This document shows positions 7,779 to 16,068 of a stretch of DNA of 32,699 nt, in pieces; positions within the stretch are counted from its first letter, which is position 1; every line of letters begins with the position of its first letter. The DNA lies in contig JBBRCX010000053.1 in NCBI GenBank assembly GCA_038204465.1, positions 1 to 32,699 on the forward strand. Direction: 5' to 3'. Made by a program: the position numbers and the translations under genes. The notes beneath the pieces were generated by a model that saw only the letters and a list, made by a program, of their open reading frames with translations, was not told the DNA's origin and did no database searches. The DNA is from JBBRCX01 sp038204465. Lineage in GTDB: Bacteria > Planctomycetota > Phycisphaerae > Tepidisphaerales > Tepidisphaeraceae.

Positions 7779-8405
7779 ATGATCAAGCCCGGCTTCTTTC
7801 CCGGCGGCAGCTATCCCGCCTCGCCTGAGGCTTCCGACGAGGCGAAACGTTTCTTCCCGCTCATGAGCTGGGGCCACAGCGTCGACTTTGCCGGCTCGAG
7901 CGACTGGGACCGCATGTATGGGGACATGGTGGAGTGCGGCATTATGGTGGCCGGCTTTGTGCCGGTGGATCATCTGCCGCTCTGTGAGAAGCACGGGCTG
8001 GCGGCGTTCGTCTACGATCCGCGGCTGCAGTGGAAGGACAACCAGTTCTTTTACAACCCGGCGGATTCCTACCTGTGCAACCTGCTGGCCATGCGGCCGA
8101 GCCAGGGAATGTTGTATCAGCAGGGAGAGAAGCAACTGGAGCCGTATGGGGGCGATGCGACCATCAAGGCGATCCGGGGCGATCAGCCCTTGCTGGTCGG
8201 AAAGTTCAAGCATGCGGACGGTACCGATTACGCGATGGTGGTGAATCTGTCGGTCGCGCGATCGTCGCCGTTTGAGCTGAAATTCAGCGGAGACGCGGGG
8301 AAGCTGGAGTTTGTGGCGTACTGGAGCGCGACGCCGGAGGCGATGCGCGGGGAACAGTTTCAGCTCGCGCCGGGTGCGGGGGTGCTGCTGAAGTTTCCAC
8401 GATGA
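7779..8405 (+). CDS. Shortened glycosidase-like protein, probably internally deleted
   Basis: The ATG at 7779 has GGAGG eight bases upstream, giving 208 residues. The first half (FFPLMSWGHSVDF...CGIMVAGFVPVDHLPLCEKHGLAAFVYDPR) resembles the first strands of a TIM-barrel protein found in planctomycetes. The second half (LLVGKFKHADGTDYAMVVNLS, ending LAPGAGVLLKFPR) resembles the C-terminal beta-sandwich of the same proteins, which I recall as roughly twice this length. The middle of the barrel, where catalytic acids would be, appears to be missing: WKDNQFFYNPADSYLCNLL joins the two. The frame is intact and the ribosome site good, so it may still be expressed. The family assignment is from memory and was not searched. 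Confidence 0.6.
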   Translation: MIKPGFFPGGSYPASPEASDEAKRFFPLMSWGHSVDFAGSSDWDRMYGDMVECGIMVAGFVPVDHLPLCEKHGLAAFVYDPRLQWKDNQFFYNPADSYLCNLLAMRPSQGMLYQQGEKQLEPYGGDATIKAIRGDQPLLVGKFKHADGTDYAMVVNLSVARSSPFELKFSGDAGKLEFVAYWSATPEAMRGEQFQLAPGAGVLLKFPR

Positions 8406-8756
8406 TTCGACGACGCCGAGATTCAAAAACTGGAATAAAACACCGAATCCCACGCGCCAAGGTGCCGCGCTATTCCGGAGGACCGAGCACGTCAGTCGAG
8501 CAGCGCCTGCGACCATCAGCCCTTAGTCTAAAGCGCCCGGTTCTGGTCGCTGAAGAAATTGCTCGGAATGCTCCCGGGCTCCTGGTGGTACCAGCCGCCG
8601 CGGAAAAGGGTGCGTCGTTTGGGTGACAGCGCGTCAGGGCCCTCTTGCGTTTGAGCTAAAAAGTAGGGCCCTATTCTCGCCGTTAAACTGCCACGCGCTC
8701 GTGGGTAATGGTGCTGAACCACTGCACACCCTTGACCCATCTGGTAAGCTAATCGC
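8406..8756. other. Intergenic region with a possible gene fragment
   Basis: About 350 bp with no complete gene. It contains two copies of the self-complementary 8-mer AGGGCCCT (8637-8644 and 8666-8673), which could pair as a stem with a 21-nt loop but has no T-run. A possible minus-strand coding fragment lies at 8528-8640. Confidence 0.5.
8528..8640 (-). pseudogene. Possible C-terminal fragment of a prepilin-like protein
   Basis: On the minus strand a frame ends at a TAG (8528-8530) and reads ALSPKRRTLFRGGWY, then GSIPSNFFSDQNRAL. This is in the style of the C-termini of planctomycete prepilin-like proteins of the H-X9-DG type. No matching upstream part is present; the frame runs meaninglessly into the kinase gene. 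It may be a decayed remnant or a chance resemblance. Confidence 0.22.
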
Positions 8757-10484
8757 GTGCTCACGCTGTTGGTCTTACAGGGGCCGGACAAGGGTCGGCG
8801 CTTCGAGTTGCCCGACGCGCCCGCGCTTGTCGGCCGCGACAGCAAGCAACTTCCCCTCACCGACAACACCGTCAGCCGCCGGCATTGCGAACTGCTCCCC
8901 GATGACGGCTCCTGGGTGCTGCACGACCTGGGCAGCTCCAACGGCTCTTATGTCAACGGCGCTCGCGTCACCAATCGCCATTCGCTGAAGCTGGGCGATC
9001 AGATCCGCGTCGGGCGCACGATGATGGTCTTCGGCGCCCAGCCCGGCGTCTCGCGCGCCAGCAGCGGAAACGTCACCCTGTCCGGCGAAGAAAGCGGCAT
9101 GGACAGCGCCATCATGCATACCGTGCAGTCCAGCGAAGACTCCATGGTGCTCGCCGTCCCCGAGCCCGCCGCCGCCGCCATGACCAACCTGAAGGTGCTC
9201 TACAGGCTCGCCGCCGAGCTGGGCAGCAGCTTCGACATCAATCAGGTCCTGGAAGTCGTGCTCGATTTGGTCTTCGAGCACGTCAAGGCCGACCACGGCA
9301 TCGTGCTGTTGATCGACGAGAGGACCAACGAATTGGTCCCCAAGATCGTTCGCACGCGCGAAGACCCCGATGTCCGCCGCATCCCCGAACCCGCCGCCGA
9401 CGGCGACGGCAAGACCGATAAGCCCAACGGGAAGCCGGAGAAAATCCACGCCTCGCGGACCATCATCAATCACGTCATCCAGAGCGGAGAAGGGGTGCTT
9501 TCCAGCAACGCGATGGCCGACAAGCTCTTCAGCAAGAGCAAGAGCGTTCACAACCTGGGCATTCGCTCGGCCCTGTGCGTTCCGATCCGCGCCAAGAAGC
9601 TCAACGACAGGGCGGGCGATGAAATCATCGGCATCATCTACATCGACAGCGCCGTCAAGAACTACAGCTATTCGCCCGACCAGCTTCGCCTGCTGACCGC
9701 GATCGGCTCTCAGGCGGGTCTGGCCATCCAGAACGGAAAGCTGTACCAGGCGGGCCTCGCCGCCGAACGCCTCGCCGCCGTCGGTGAGACGACGGCCGCG
9801 CTTTCACACTCGGTGAAGAACATCCTGCAGGCCCTGCGCGGCGGGGCTGACGTGGTCGAGATGGGCCTGAAGGCCAACAACGTCCCGCAGGCCTCCAAGG
9901 GCTGGCGCATCGTCGAGCGCAACCTCGACAAAATCTACCGCCTCACCATGAACCTTCTCGCCTACAGCAAGCCGCGCGAGCCGCAGATGGAGCCGGCCAA
10001 TCCCAAGGTGTTGATCGACGAGTGCGTCGAGTTGATGGCCTCGGCCGCGAACGAGCGCGGCGCGATGGTGGTGGCTGACGTGAGTGAAGACCACCCTGCT
10101 ATCCCGCTCGATCCCAGCGGCATCCACCAGGTAATCATGAACCTGCTCTCCAACGCCCTCGACGCCGTCACGCCCCAGGAGGGTCTCATCCGGATCGAGT
10201 GCCGCTATGACGCGGAAAACAAGCAGTCGATCCTCGAAGTGATCGACAACGGCGCGGGCATTCAACCCAGCATGATGCAGCACATGTTCGAGTTGTTTCA
10301 TTCCACCAAGGGCAACCGCGGCACCGGCCTTGGCCTCGCAGTCGCGAAGAAGATCGTCGACGAGCACGAAGGCACCATCTCCGTCCGCAGCAACCTCGGC
10401 GAAGGAACCACCTTCACCGTCCGCCTCCCCGTCTATCGTGCCAACTTCACCGACCCCTCAGAAACCCACGGCCCCGCACGCTGA
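8757..10484 (+). CDS. FHA-GAF sensor histidine kinase
   Basis: A soluble histidine kinase of 575 residues with no membrane segment. Residues 1-95 form an FHA domain (VGRDSKQLPLTDNTVSRRHCEL, then DLGSSNGSYVNG), which reads phosphothreonine. A linker leads to a GAF domain (about 150-330; VLYRLAAELGSSFD to AIGSQAGLAIQNGKLY). The phosphoacceptor is probably His351 in ALSHSVKNILQAL. The ATPase domain has an N box with Asn466 (HQVIMNLLSNALDAV), a G1 box (DNGAGI, 497-502) and a G2 box (GTGLGL, 522-527). The start is a GTG at 8757 with no strong ribosome site. No response regulator lies next to it, so it is an orphan kinase. The FHA module suggests crosstalk with Ser/Thr kinases. Confidence 0.9.
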   Translation: MLTLLVLQGPDKGRRFELPDAPALVGRDSKQLPLTDNTVSRRHCELLPDDGSWVLHDLGSSNGSYVNGARVTNRHSLKLGDQIRVGRTMMVFGAQPGVSRASSGNVTLSGEESGMDSAIMHTVQSSEDSMVLAVPEPAAAAMTNLKVLYRLAAELGSSFDINQVLEVVLDLVFEHVKADHGIVLLIDERTNELVPKIVRTREDPDVRRIPEPAADGDGKTDKPNGKPEKIHASRTIINHVIQSGEGVLSSNAMADKLFSKSKSVHNLGIRSALCVPIRAKKLNDRAGDEIIGIIYIDSAVKNYSYSPDQLRLLTAIGSQAGLAIQNGKLYQAGLAAERLAAVGETTAALSHSVKNILQALRGGADVVEMGLKANNVPQASKGWRIVERNLDKIYRLTMNLLAYSKPREPQMEPANPKVLIDECVELMASAANERGAMVVADVSEDHPAIPLDPSGIHQVIMNLLSNALDAVTPQEGLIRIECRYDAENKQSILEVIDNGAGIQPSMMQHMFELFHSTKGNRGTGLGLAVAKKIVDEHEGTISVRSNLGEGTTFTVRLPVYRANFTDPSETHGPAR

Positions 10485-10518
10485 CGGCGCTCGCCTCAGG
10501 GCGCGACTATGATAAACT

Positions 10519-10842
10519 GTGCGAGTCATGCTGAAGGCAAAGCTTAAATCCGCAGCAGCCAAGCGGCCGCGAAAGAGGCGGGGGACGCGTCGCACGCGTC
10601 AGTCACATCTTGAGCCGGAAATGCTGGAAGACATGGTCGTTGAGCTGGCCGTCAACGGAATGCTGGCAGGGGCGGCCCAGGCGGCGGTCCGCGCTCAGAA
10701 AGAAGCAGGATTGCCCATAACCTACAAACGCGGGAGTGAAATTGTAAAGGAATTCGCAGACGGTCGGCAGGAAGTTCTCAGCACAGTACCGTCGCCGGTC
10801 TATAAGCTAAAAAAACACGTTGCGAAAATCCATAATGGATGA
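10519..10842 (+). CDS. Small basic protein, possibly antitoxin-like
   Basis: About 104-107 residues, starting at GTG 10519 or, more plausibly, ATG 10528. The N-terminus is very basic (KRPRKRRGTRRTRQ). The rest has EDMVVELAVNGML, AAVRAQKEAGLPITYKRG and EIVKEFADGRQEVLS. The pattern of a helix, then GLPITYxRGxxIVxExxDGR resembles small bacterial proteins often found beside toxins, but that comparison is from memory. No toxin follows: an ATG at 10835 overlapping its stop opens only a 26-codon frame ending at 10915. The gene lies just after the FHA kinase, same strand, 34-43 bp away. Function unknown. Confidence 0.55.
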   Translation: MRVMLKAKLKSAAAKRPRKRRGTRRTRQSHLEPEMLEDMVVELAVNGMLAGAAQAAVRAQKEAGLPITYKRGSEIVKEFADGRQEVLSTVPSPVYKLKKHVAKIHNG

Positions 10843-10924
10843 CCGCAACACTGCCCCCAAACGACGCCGGAATCCTTCTGCGGGTCTCCAGCGATTTACC
10901 ACGCTGGTTTGTTGACAACGTGCT

Positions 10925-10953
10925 GAACGCCCCAGCGAGCAGAAGGGGCGTTC
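10925..10953. repeat. 9-bp inverted repeat without T-run
   Basis: GAACGCCCC (10925-10933) and GGGGCGTTC (10945-10953) are perfect inverted repeats around an 11-nt loop. No T-run follows on either strand, so it is a weak candidate for a classical terminator. It sits between the small basic gene and the DUF192 lipoprotein gene. Confidence 0.5.
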
Positions 10954-10999
10954 GTAGACCACTGCTGCGCCTGGCTTCTATTTAAATTAACGTGTCAAA

Positions 11000-11482
11000 A
11001 TGACCATCACTCATCGCAAATCGTTCGGTGTGGCGATAATCCTTGCCTTGCTTTCAATGCTCGGCTGTGATCGCAAGGCCGCGCCCTTTCCAGCGGCAAA
11101 GAATTCATCCGCCGTCCCAATGCGCATCGGATCGGAATCGTTCAACCTCGAAATCGCCAGGACGTCCGCGGCCCAGCAGATCGGGCTGATGAACCGCGCT
11201 TCCATGCCGCACGACCACGGCATGATCTTCGTGTTCAAGCAGGAGAAGCCGGCGGCGTTCTGGATGAAGAACACGCTGATTCCGCTCGACGTCGTTTTTC
11301 TCGACTCCGCAGGGCAAGTCGTTTCCATCCGGCACATGCAGCCCAATAGTGAAGAGCAGATCCCCAGCGGCGCGCCCGCCCGCTATGCCATCGAGCTCAA
11401 TCAAGGCGCCGCGGAACGCTGCGGCGTGAAAATCGGAGACGTCCTTGCGATTCCCCCCAGGGCTTTTTCCGAAGGTCGTTAA
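11000..11482 (+). CDS. DUF192 family lipoprotein
   Basis: A 160-residue exported protein. The N-terminus (MTITHRKSFGVAIILALLSMLGC) is a lipoprotein signal with the lipobox ending in Cys23, followed by Asp. The DUF192 domain covers about residues 40-155: IARTSAAQQIGLMNRASMP, HGMIFVF, FWMKNTLIPLDVVFLD and YAIELNQGAAERCGVKIGD. DUF192 is a small beta-barrel fold of unknown biochemical role. The start has no good ribosome site. The AT-rich patch TATTTAAATTAA about ten bases upstream stands out in this GC-rich DNA and may be a promoter of a short-leader transcript. It seems to stand alone between the basic protein gene and the phosphatase gene. Confidence 0.85.
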   Translation: MTITHRKSFGVAIILALLSMLGCDRKAAPFPAAKNSSAVPMRIGSESFNLEIARTSAAQQIGLMNRASMPHDHGMIFVFKQEKPAAFWMKNTLIPLDVVFLDSAGQVVSIRHMQPNSEEQIPSGAPARYAIELNQGAAERCGVKIGDVLAIPPRAFSEGR

Positions 11483-11676
11483 CGTCCCAAAAACTCTCTC
11501 AAACGCGTTCGTTTCAGTTCCACATTCCTGTCTCATCCGCCCGAACCGCCGGCAAGCCCCCTAATCCGTAAAGTCTGCGCCAGTCTATGCCGAATCATTA
11601 CGGGGCGATCGTACGCCGCAGACCGCCCGGGCTTAACGGTCCGCGGCGGTTTTCTCTGACCGAGGGTGAATCGAAA

Positions 11677-12624
11677 ATGTCCAATGCCGCTTTACGGCTC
11701 GTTCGCGAAGACGATTCACCCGCGCCGGCATCGCCGGCCGATGATCTGCTCCCGGCTGCCGAGCTCACTGCTGCGGTCCTCACGGAGCATCTTGAAGACG
11801 TCCAGCGCCAGATGGAATCGCTCAAGGCGGAGCTGAATGTCCTGCGCCGCCGCGACGAGACGCTCAACTTCTACATGCATCGGATCGACGAGGAACTGCG
11901 GCTCGCCGCCCGCCTGCAGCAGGACTTCCTCCCCAAAGAACTTCCGCAGCTCGGCGCCGTCCATTTTCACACGCTCTTCCGCCCCGCCGGATATGTCAGC
12001 GGCGACCTCTACGATGTCATGCGCCTCGACGAGCGGCGCATCGGCTTCTACATGGCCGACGCCGTCGGCCATGGCGTCCCCGCCGCCCTGCTGACCATGT
12101 TCATCAAGCACGCCCTGGTGACCAAGCAGATCACCGCCGACGGCTACCGCATCCTCGAGCCGGGCGTCAGCCTCGGGCGCCTCAATGAAGCATTGATCGA
12201 GCAGAACCTCTCCCACGCCACTTTCGCCACCGCGCTTTACGGCGTGATCGATGTCGACACCCTCGAAGTGACCATGGCCCGCGCCGGCCACCCAAGCCCA
12301 ATCATCCTGCGCGCGACCGGAGAGTCGGAAACGATCCAGCCCGACGGCAGCCTCCTGGGCATCTTTCCGGGCGAGCGCTTCGAGAACGCCCGCACCCGTC
12401 TCAACCCCGGCGACCGCATGTTCATTTACACGGACGGCGTCGAATTCGCTTTCAAGGAAGAGCACCCGCTCCAGACCCGCCGTTGGCAGGACGAACTAAT
12501 CCGCCGCCGGCATCTGCCCGCCGCCCAGCTTCTCAGCGAGTTCGCCCAGCACCTCGACGGCGAATCCGGCAGGCTCCAGCCGAAAGACGATATCACCATG
12601 ATCGTCGTTGAGATTCGACCCTGA
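11677..12624 (+). CDS. RsbU/SpoIIE-type PP2C phosphatase
   Basis: A serine/threonine phosphatase of the SpoIIE type, 315 residues from the ATG at 11677 (GAGGGTGA just upstream; the frame is open back to 11587). Residues about 30-85 form a coiled coil (LEDVQRQMESLKAELNVLRRRDE). The phosphatase domain follows: LAARLQQDFLPKELP, PAGYVSGDLYDV (metal-binding Asp), FYMADAVGHGVPAALLTMFI, TFATALYGVIDV, RAGHPSPIIL, FIYTDGVEFAF and KDDITMIVVE. All the usual metal-binding aspartates appear present. Proteins of this type dephosphorylate anti-anti-sigma factors in partner-switching systems, but no STAS or anti-sigma gene is in the window. No receiver or other sensor domain precedes it, so the coiled coil may mediate dimerisation or input. 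Confidence 0.9.
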   Translation: MSNAALRLVREDDSPAPASPADDLLPAAELTAAVLTEHLEDVQRQMESLKAELNVLRRRDETLNFYMHRIDEELRLAARLQQDFLPKELPQLGAVHFHTLFRPAGYVSGDLYDVMRLDERRIGFYMADAVGHGVPAALLTMFIKHALVTKQITADGYRILEPGVSLGRLNEALIEQNLSHATFATALYGVIDVDTLEVTMARAGHPSPIILRATGESETIQPDGSLLGIFPGERFENARTRLNPGDRMFIYTDGVEFAFKEEHPLQTRRWQDELIRRRHLPAAQLLSEFAQHLDGESGRLQPKDDITMIVVEIRP

Positions 12625-12743
12625 ATACCCCTATCCGAAGCCGCCGCGGAGACTTGCAAAGTTTCTCCCTCCGCGCGCGCCTCCCCGCGCCCTACGATGA
12701 TCGGATAGGTTAGCGAATCCGTCCGCGCCCGGCGAAAGGTTGA

Positions 12744-14825
12744 ATGGCCCGCCCCTTCGAGATTGGAAAAGGCTCGCGCTTCGTCATCCTGGCCTCGATC
12801 TGCATCGTGGTCGCCGCCCTCTACCTTGCGCAGGAGGTGCTGGTCCCCCTCGCCCTTGCGCTGCTGTTTGCCTTTCTTCTTACGCCGCTGGTCGCGCGGC
12901 TGGAGTCGTTGAAGCTGGGGCGCGGCCTCTCCGTCCTCATCGTCGTCGTCCTCTCGCTGGGCGTTGTCGGCGGCATCGGCTGGCTAATGGGTCACCAGAT
13001 CCTCAGCATTGCTCAGCAGTTGCCCACCTATCGCTCGGAGATCGAAAGTAAGTTCCGCTGGCTTCGCGGCTCGGCCGACAGCACCTTCAACAAGGCGTCG
13101 AAAAACATGCAGGGGCTCGCGGAAGAATTCGCCAGGCCCGTGCCGCCCTCGACGACCCAATCCACCACGCAATCAACGACCGCCCCCACGACCGCGCCGG
13201 CACAGGCGAGGCAGATCGAGGCGATCCCCGCGGGCGCGGATACCGCTGTAAAGAGCGCAACCGACCGCCCCCGCGGCACGCCCGTCGATCCCATTTTCAC
13301 GAAGCTGACCCCGGAGGCCCTCTCGCCCGTGAAAACGGTGGGCGAGTGGATCGCGGCCATGCTGCGTCCGACCGCGATGTGGCTGCTCGTCATCGTGTTC
13401 GTCATCTTCATGCTCGCGCAGCGCGAGGACCTGCGCGATCGAATGCTGCGCCTGGTCGGGCAGGGGCAGGTCAATCTCACGACACAGGCGCTGGATGACG
13501 CCGCCTCGCGCATCAGCCGCTACCTCGTCTCGCAGGCGATCGTCAACGCAATCTACGGCGTCGCCGTCGGCGTCGGGCTCTTTACCATTGGCAGAACGCT
13601 TGGCGACCGCCCCTTCCCCAACGCGCTGCTGTGGGGACTGCTTTGCGGAATCCTGCGCTTCATTCCCTACGTCGGCCCATGGATCGGCGCCGCCATGCCG
13701 ATACTGCTGTCGCTCGTGTTCCCGGGCATGCGCGTGTTCGCCGCAACCGCGATCATGTTCGTCGTCCTCGAGCTTTTCGTCAGCCAGTGGGTTGAGCCGT
13801 TGATGTACGGATCGAGCACCGGAATGTCCGCTTTGGCGGTGCTGGCGTCGGCGGTTTTCTGGACCTGGCTCTGGGGACCGATCGGGCTGCTGCTCTCCAC
13901 GCCGCTGACGGTTTGCCTGGTCGTCATCGGCAAGCACGTTCCGCAGTTGCAGTTCCTCGACATCCTGTTGGGGGATGAACCGGTGCTCGAGCCGCCCGTG
14001 CGCGTCTATCAACGCCTCGTCTCGATGGACGAGGAGGAGGCGACGGAGCTGGCGGACGAATATCTCGCCGACCACACGCTCGAGCAGTTGTACGACGACG
14101 TGCTAATTCCCGCGCTCTCGATGGCCGAGCACGACCACCACCGCGGCAAGCTCGATGATGCGCGGCATGCGTTCACCCGCCAGGCCATGCGCGGCATTAT
14201 CGAAGAAATGGGCGAGCGCCACGCCGCCAACGAGGAGGAGGCGAAAGAGAAGGCCGCCTCGGAAGACGCCAAAGAACCGCGCAGGAAGCTGCTCCCCGCA
14301 TTCATCGGCCGCAGCGCCGAAGACTCAAAGCCCGACGGCAACGGAAAGGCGCCGCCCGAGCCCCCGCCACCGCGTCCCCGGCTGCCGAGGGACTGCGTCA
14401 TCAACGTCCTCTGCCTGCCGGCGCGCGACGAGGCCGACGAGATCCTCTGCCTCATGCTCTCCCAACTCCTCGAGCTCCAGGGTTATCACGCCATACCCGC
14501 GTCAGTCACCAAGCTTGCCGGCGAGATGCTCGAGATGGTCGAGCAGAGCAAGGCCCACACCATCTGCGTCTCCGCCATGCCCCCCGCCGCCGTCACCCAC
14601 TCCCGCTACCTGTGCAAGCGCCTGCACGGCCGCTTTCCCGACATCAAGATGATCGTCGGCCTGTGGACCGCCAGAGGCGATCTCAAAAAAGCCAAGGCCA
14701 GGCTAACCTGCGGCGAAGCCGTGCGACTCGTCAGCTCGCTGGCCCAGGCCCTCGAGCAGATCCACCAAATCGCCCAACCCCTGATCCTCGCCGACTCCGA
14801 ATCCCCCGCCCCCGCGAGCGCCTGA
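12744..14825 (+). CDS. AI-2E/PerM-family membrane protein with B12-binding-like C-terminus
   Basis: A 693-residue protein. About residues 10-430 are the AI-2E/PerM membrane domain: hydrophobic hairpins at 13-60 and 65-90, a large external loop, then segments around 205-225 and 265-410, with the family hallmarks LRFIPYVGPWIGA and LWGPIGLLLSTPLTV. The external loop holds a low-complexity Thr stretch (STTQSTTQSTTAP, from residue 136). After a charged region and a Pro-rich linker, residues about 552-650 read VINVLCLPARDEADEILCLMLSQLL...RYLCKRLHGRFPDIKMIVGLW. This resembles the Rossmann-like cobalamin-binding fold but lacks the DxHxxG cobalamin motif. Family members export or exchange small molecules, and the AI-2 role of the name is not general. 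ATG at 12744 follows GAAAGG. Confidence 0.85.
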   Translation: MARPFEIGKGSRFVILASICIVVAALYLAQEVLVPLALALLFAFLLTPLVARLESLKLGRGLSVLIVVVLSLGVVGGIGWLMGHQILSIAQQLPTYRSEIESKFRWLRGSADSTFNKASKNMQGLAEEFARPVPPSTTQSTTQSTTAPTTAPAQARQIEAIPAGADTAVKSATDRPRGTPVDPIFTKLTPEALSPVKTVGEWIAAMLRPTAMWLLVIVFVIFMLAQREDLRDRMLRLVGQGQVNLTTQALDDAASRISRYLVSQAIVNAIYGVAVGVGLFTIGRTLGDRPFPNALLWGLLCGILRFIPYVGPWIGAAMPILLSLVFPGMRVFAATAIMFVVLELFVSQWVEPLMYGSSTGMSALAVLASAVFWTWLWGPIGLLLSTPLTVCLVVIGKHVPQLQFLDILLGDEPVLEPPVRVYQRLVSMDEEEATELADEYLADHTLEQLYDDVLIPALSMAEHDHHRGKLDDARHAFTRQAMRGIIEEMGERHAANEEEAKEKAASEDAKEPRRKLLPAFIGRSAEDSKPDGNGKAPPEPPPPRPRLPRDCVINVLCLPARDEADEILCLMLSQLLELQGYHAIPASVTKLAGEMLEMVEQSKAHTICVSAMPPAAVTHSRYLCKRLHGRFPDIKMIVGLWTARGDLKKAKARLTCGEAVRLVSSLAQALEQIHQIAQPLILADSESPAPASA

Positions 14826-14866
14826 TCCGCCGCGATTCAAGTCCAATGCCTGCGGCGACGATCGTT

Positions 14867-14894
14867 AAAAAACACAACGGCGGACGGAACCGCC
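14867..14894 (-). terminator. Intrinsic terminator of atpG (minus strand)
   Basis: Read on the minus strand, GGCGG, a 6-nt loop and CCGCC (14894 to 14879) are followed by GTTGTG and a run of six T (14872-14867). It starts 36 bp beyond the atpG stop codon, in the gap between the two convergent genes. Confidence 0.6.
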
Positions 14895-14929
14895 CCCAAG
14901 GTCAATCAAATCGCAAATCGAAAATCCCA

Positions 14930-15910
14930 TCATTTCTTCATCGCTTCCACCCCACCCATGATCTCCGACAACTCGGTCGTGATCTGGCTCTGCCGGGCGC
15001 GGTTGTATCGCATGGTCAGGGCCTTGACCATCTTGTCCGCGTTGTCGGTGGCGCTCTTCATCGCCACCATCCGCGCCACGTTCTCGCTCGTCGTCGCGTC
15101 CAGGAAACACTGGAACAACGCCGTCTTCACCGTCAACGGCAGCACCTCGTCAAGCAACTCCCGCGGCGCCGGCGAAAAGTCGTAGATCGTCTGCGCCATC
15201 AGCGTCCCTGGCTCCGCGCCCGCTGTCAGGCCGGCGTGCCGCATGTCCAGCGCTCCAGCCTTCGCCTGCGACTCCGCCTCCGCCACCTGCCGGCCGCTTA
15301 ACTCCGACGCCTCATCCAAACCCGCCAGCGGCAGCAGCGTCAACACGTCCGGCTTCTGCACCCCGGCGCTCAGAAAGTTCATGTAAGCCACGTGCAGCGA
15401 GTCGATCTCCCCGCTCGTGAACTGGTGGATGAATTTGTCCGCGATGCGCTCGATCTCCGCGAACTTCGGCTGGTCCGACGACTGCTCGATCCGCTCGGTG
15501 ATCGGCCGGCGCTGGAAATGAAAGAACGACGCGCCTTTCTTCCCCGCCACGTACAGATCGATCCGCTTCCCCGCGGCCTCCTGCTGCCGCACAAACGCGA
15601 TCGCCGTCCTCAGCACGCTCCCGTTATACGCCCCGGCCAGCCCGCGATTGCTGGTGATGACGGCCAGGGCGATGCGGTTCGTCCGATCCTCGTCCGATGG
15701 ACGTCGCAGCAGCGGATGCTCCACGTTCCCCACCGTCGCCGCCAATTCGCGCACCAGCTCCCGGATCTTCGTCGTGTACGGCTTGGTCCCCACCGCACGC
15801 TTCAGCGACTTCTGGAACTTCGCCGTCGCGATCATCTGCATCGTTTTGGTGATCTTGCGGATATTCCGCACCGCCTTGCGGCGTTTCACAATCGCGCGTG
15901 CTTTGGCCAT
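14930..15910 (-). CDS. atpG: ATP synthase gamma subunit
   Basis: Central stalk subunit of the F1 ATP synthase, transmitting rotation between the membrane ring and the alpha/beta catalytic sites. The N-terminal helix (KRRKAVRNIRKITKTMQMIATAKFQK) and the C-terminal helix (MVAMKSATDNADKMVKALTMRYNRARQSQITTELSEI) that pair as the rotor coiled coil are fully conserved, as is the Rossmann part (ITSNRGLAGAYNGSVLR). At 326 residues it is about 35-40 longer than E. coli AtpG; the excess lies mostly around residues 205-250. It is not flanked by atpA or atpD: upstream on the same strand is tRNA-Ala and downstream is a convergent transporter gene. It ends with its own terminator, so it is a separate transcription unit. 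Confidence 0.95.
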   Translation of the reverse strand: MAKARAIVKRRKAVRNIRKITKTMQMIATAKFQKSLKRAVGTKPYTTKIRELVRELAATVGNVEHPLLRRPSDEDRTNRIALAVITSNRGLAGAYNGSVLRTAIAFVRQQEAAGKRIDLYVAGKKGASFFHFQRRPITERIEQSSDQPKFAEIERIADKFIHQFTSGEIDSLHVAYMNFLSAGVQKPDVLTLLPLAGLDEASELSGRQVAEAESQAKAGALDMRHAGLTAGAEPGTLMAQTIYDFSPAPRELLDEVLPLTVKTALFQCFLDATTSENVARMVAMKSATDNADKMVKALTMRYNRARQSQITTELSEIMGGVEAMKK

Positions 15911-15995
15911 GGCTAATCCTGAGTGTGCATCCTGTTTCCGCGGAAGGTCGCCAGACCTGCCGCATCCGAAGGTTCACCAACCGGAGCGGCGACAA

Positions 15996-16068
15996 TGGAG
16001 CCGACCAGGATCGAACTGGCAACCCCTGCCTTGCAAAGGCAGTGCTCTCCCAATTGAGCTACGGCCCC
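15996..16068 (-). tRNA. tRNA-Ala (anticodon TGC)
   Basis: A complete 73-nt cloverleaf on the minus strand. The acceptor GGGGCCG pairs with CGGCTCC, giving the G3-U70 wobble that is the identity element of alanine tRNAs. The D-arm contains AGCTCAATTGGGAGAGC. The anticodon stem CTGCC/GGCAG encloses TTTGCAA, with anticodon TGC. The T-arm carries GTTCGATC. The 3' CCA is not encoded. It lies 85 bp upstream of atpG on the same strand. Confidence 0.97.

Noticed and set aside
13173..14075. 300-codon minus-strand frame opposite the AI-2E family gene
   Set aside because: Rich in His, Arg and Gln with no hydrophobic core; the plus strand has clear family motifs.
8757..14825. FHA kinase, RsbU-like phosphatase and AI-2E transporter as one quorum-sensing operon
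   Set aside because: The genes are separated by unrelated genes and gaps, and AI-2E family membership does not imply AI-2 signalling.
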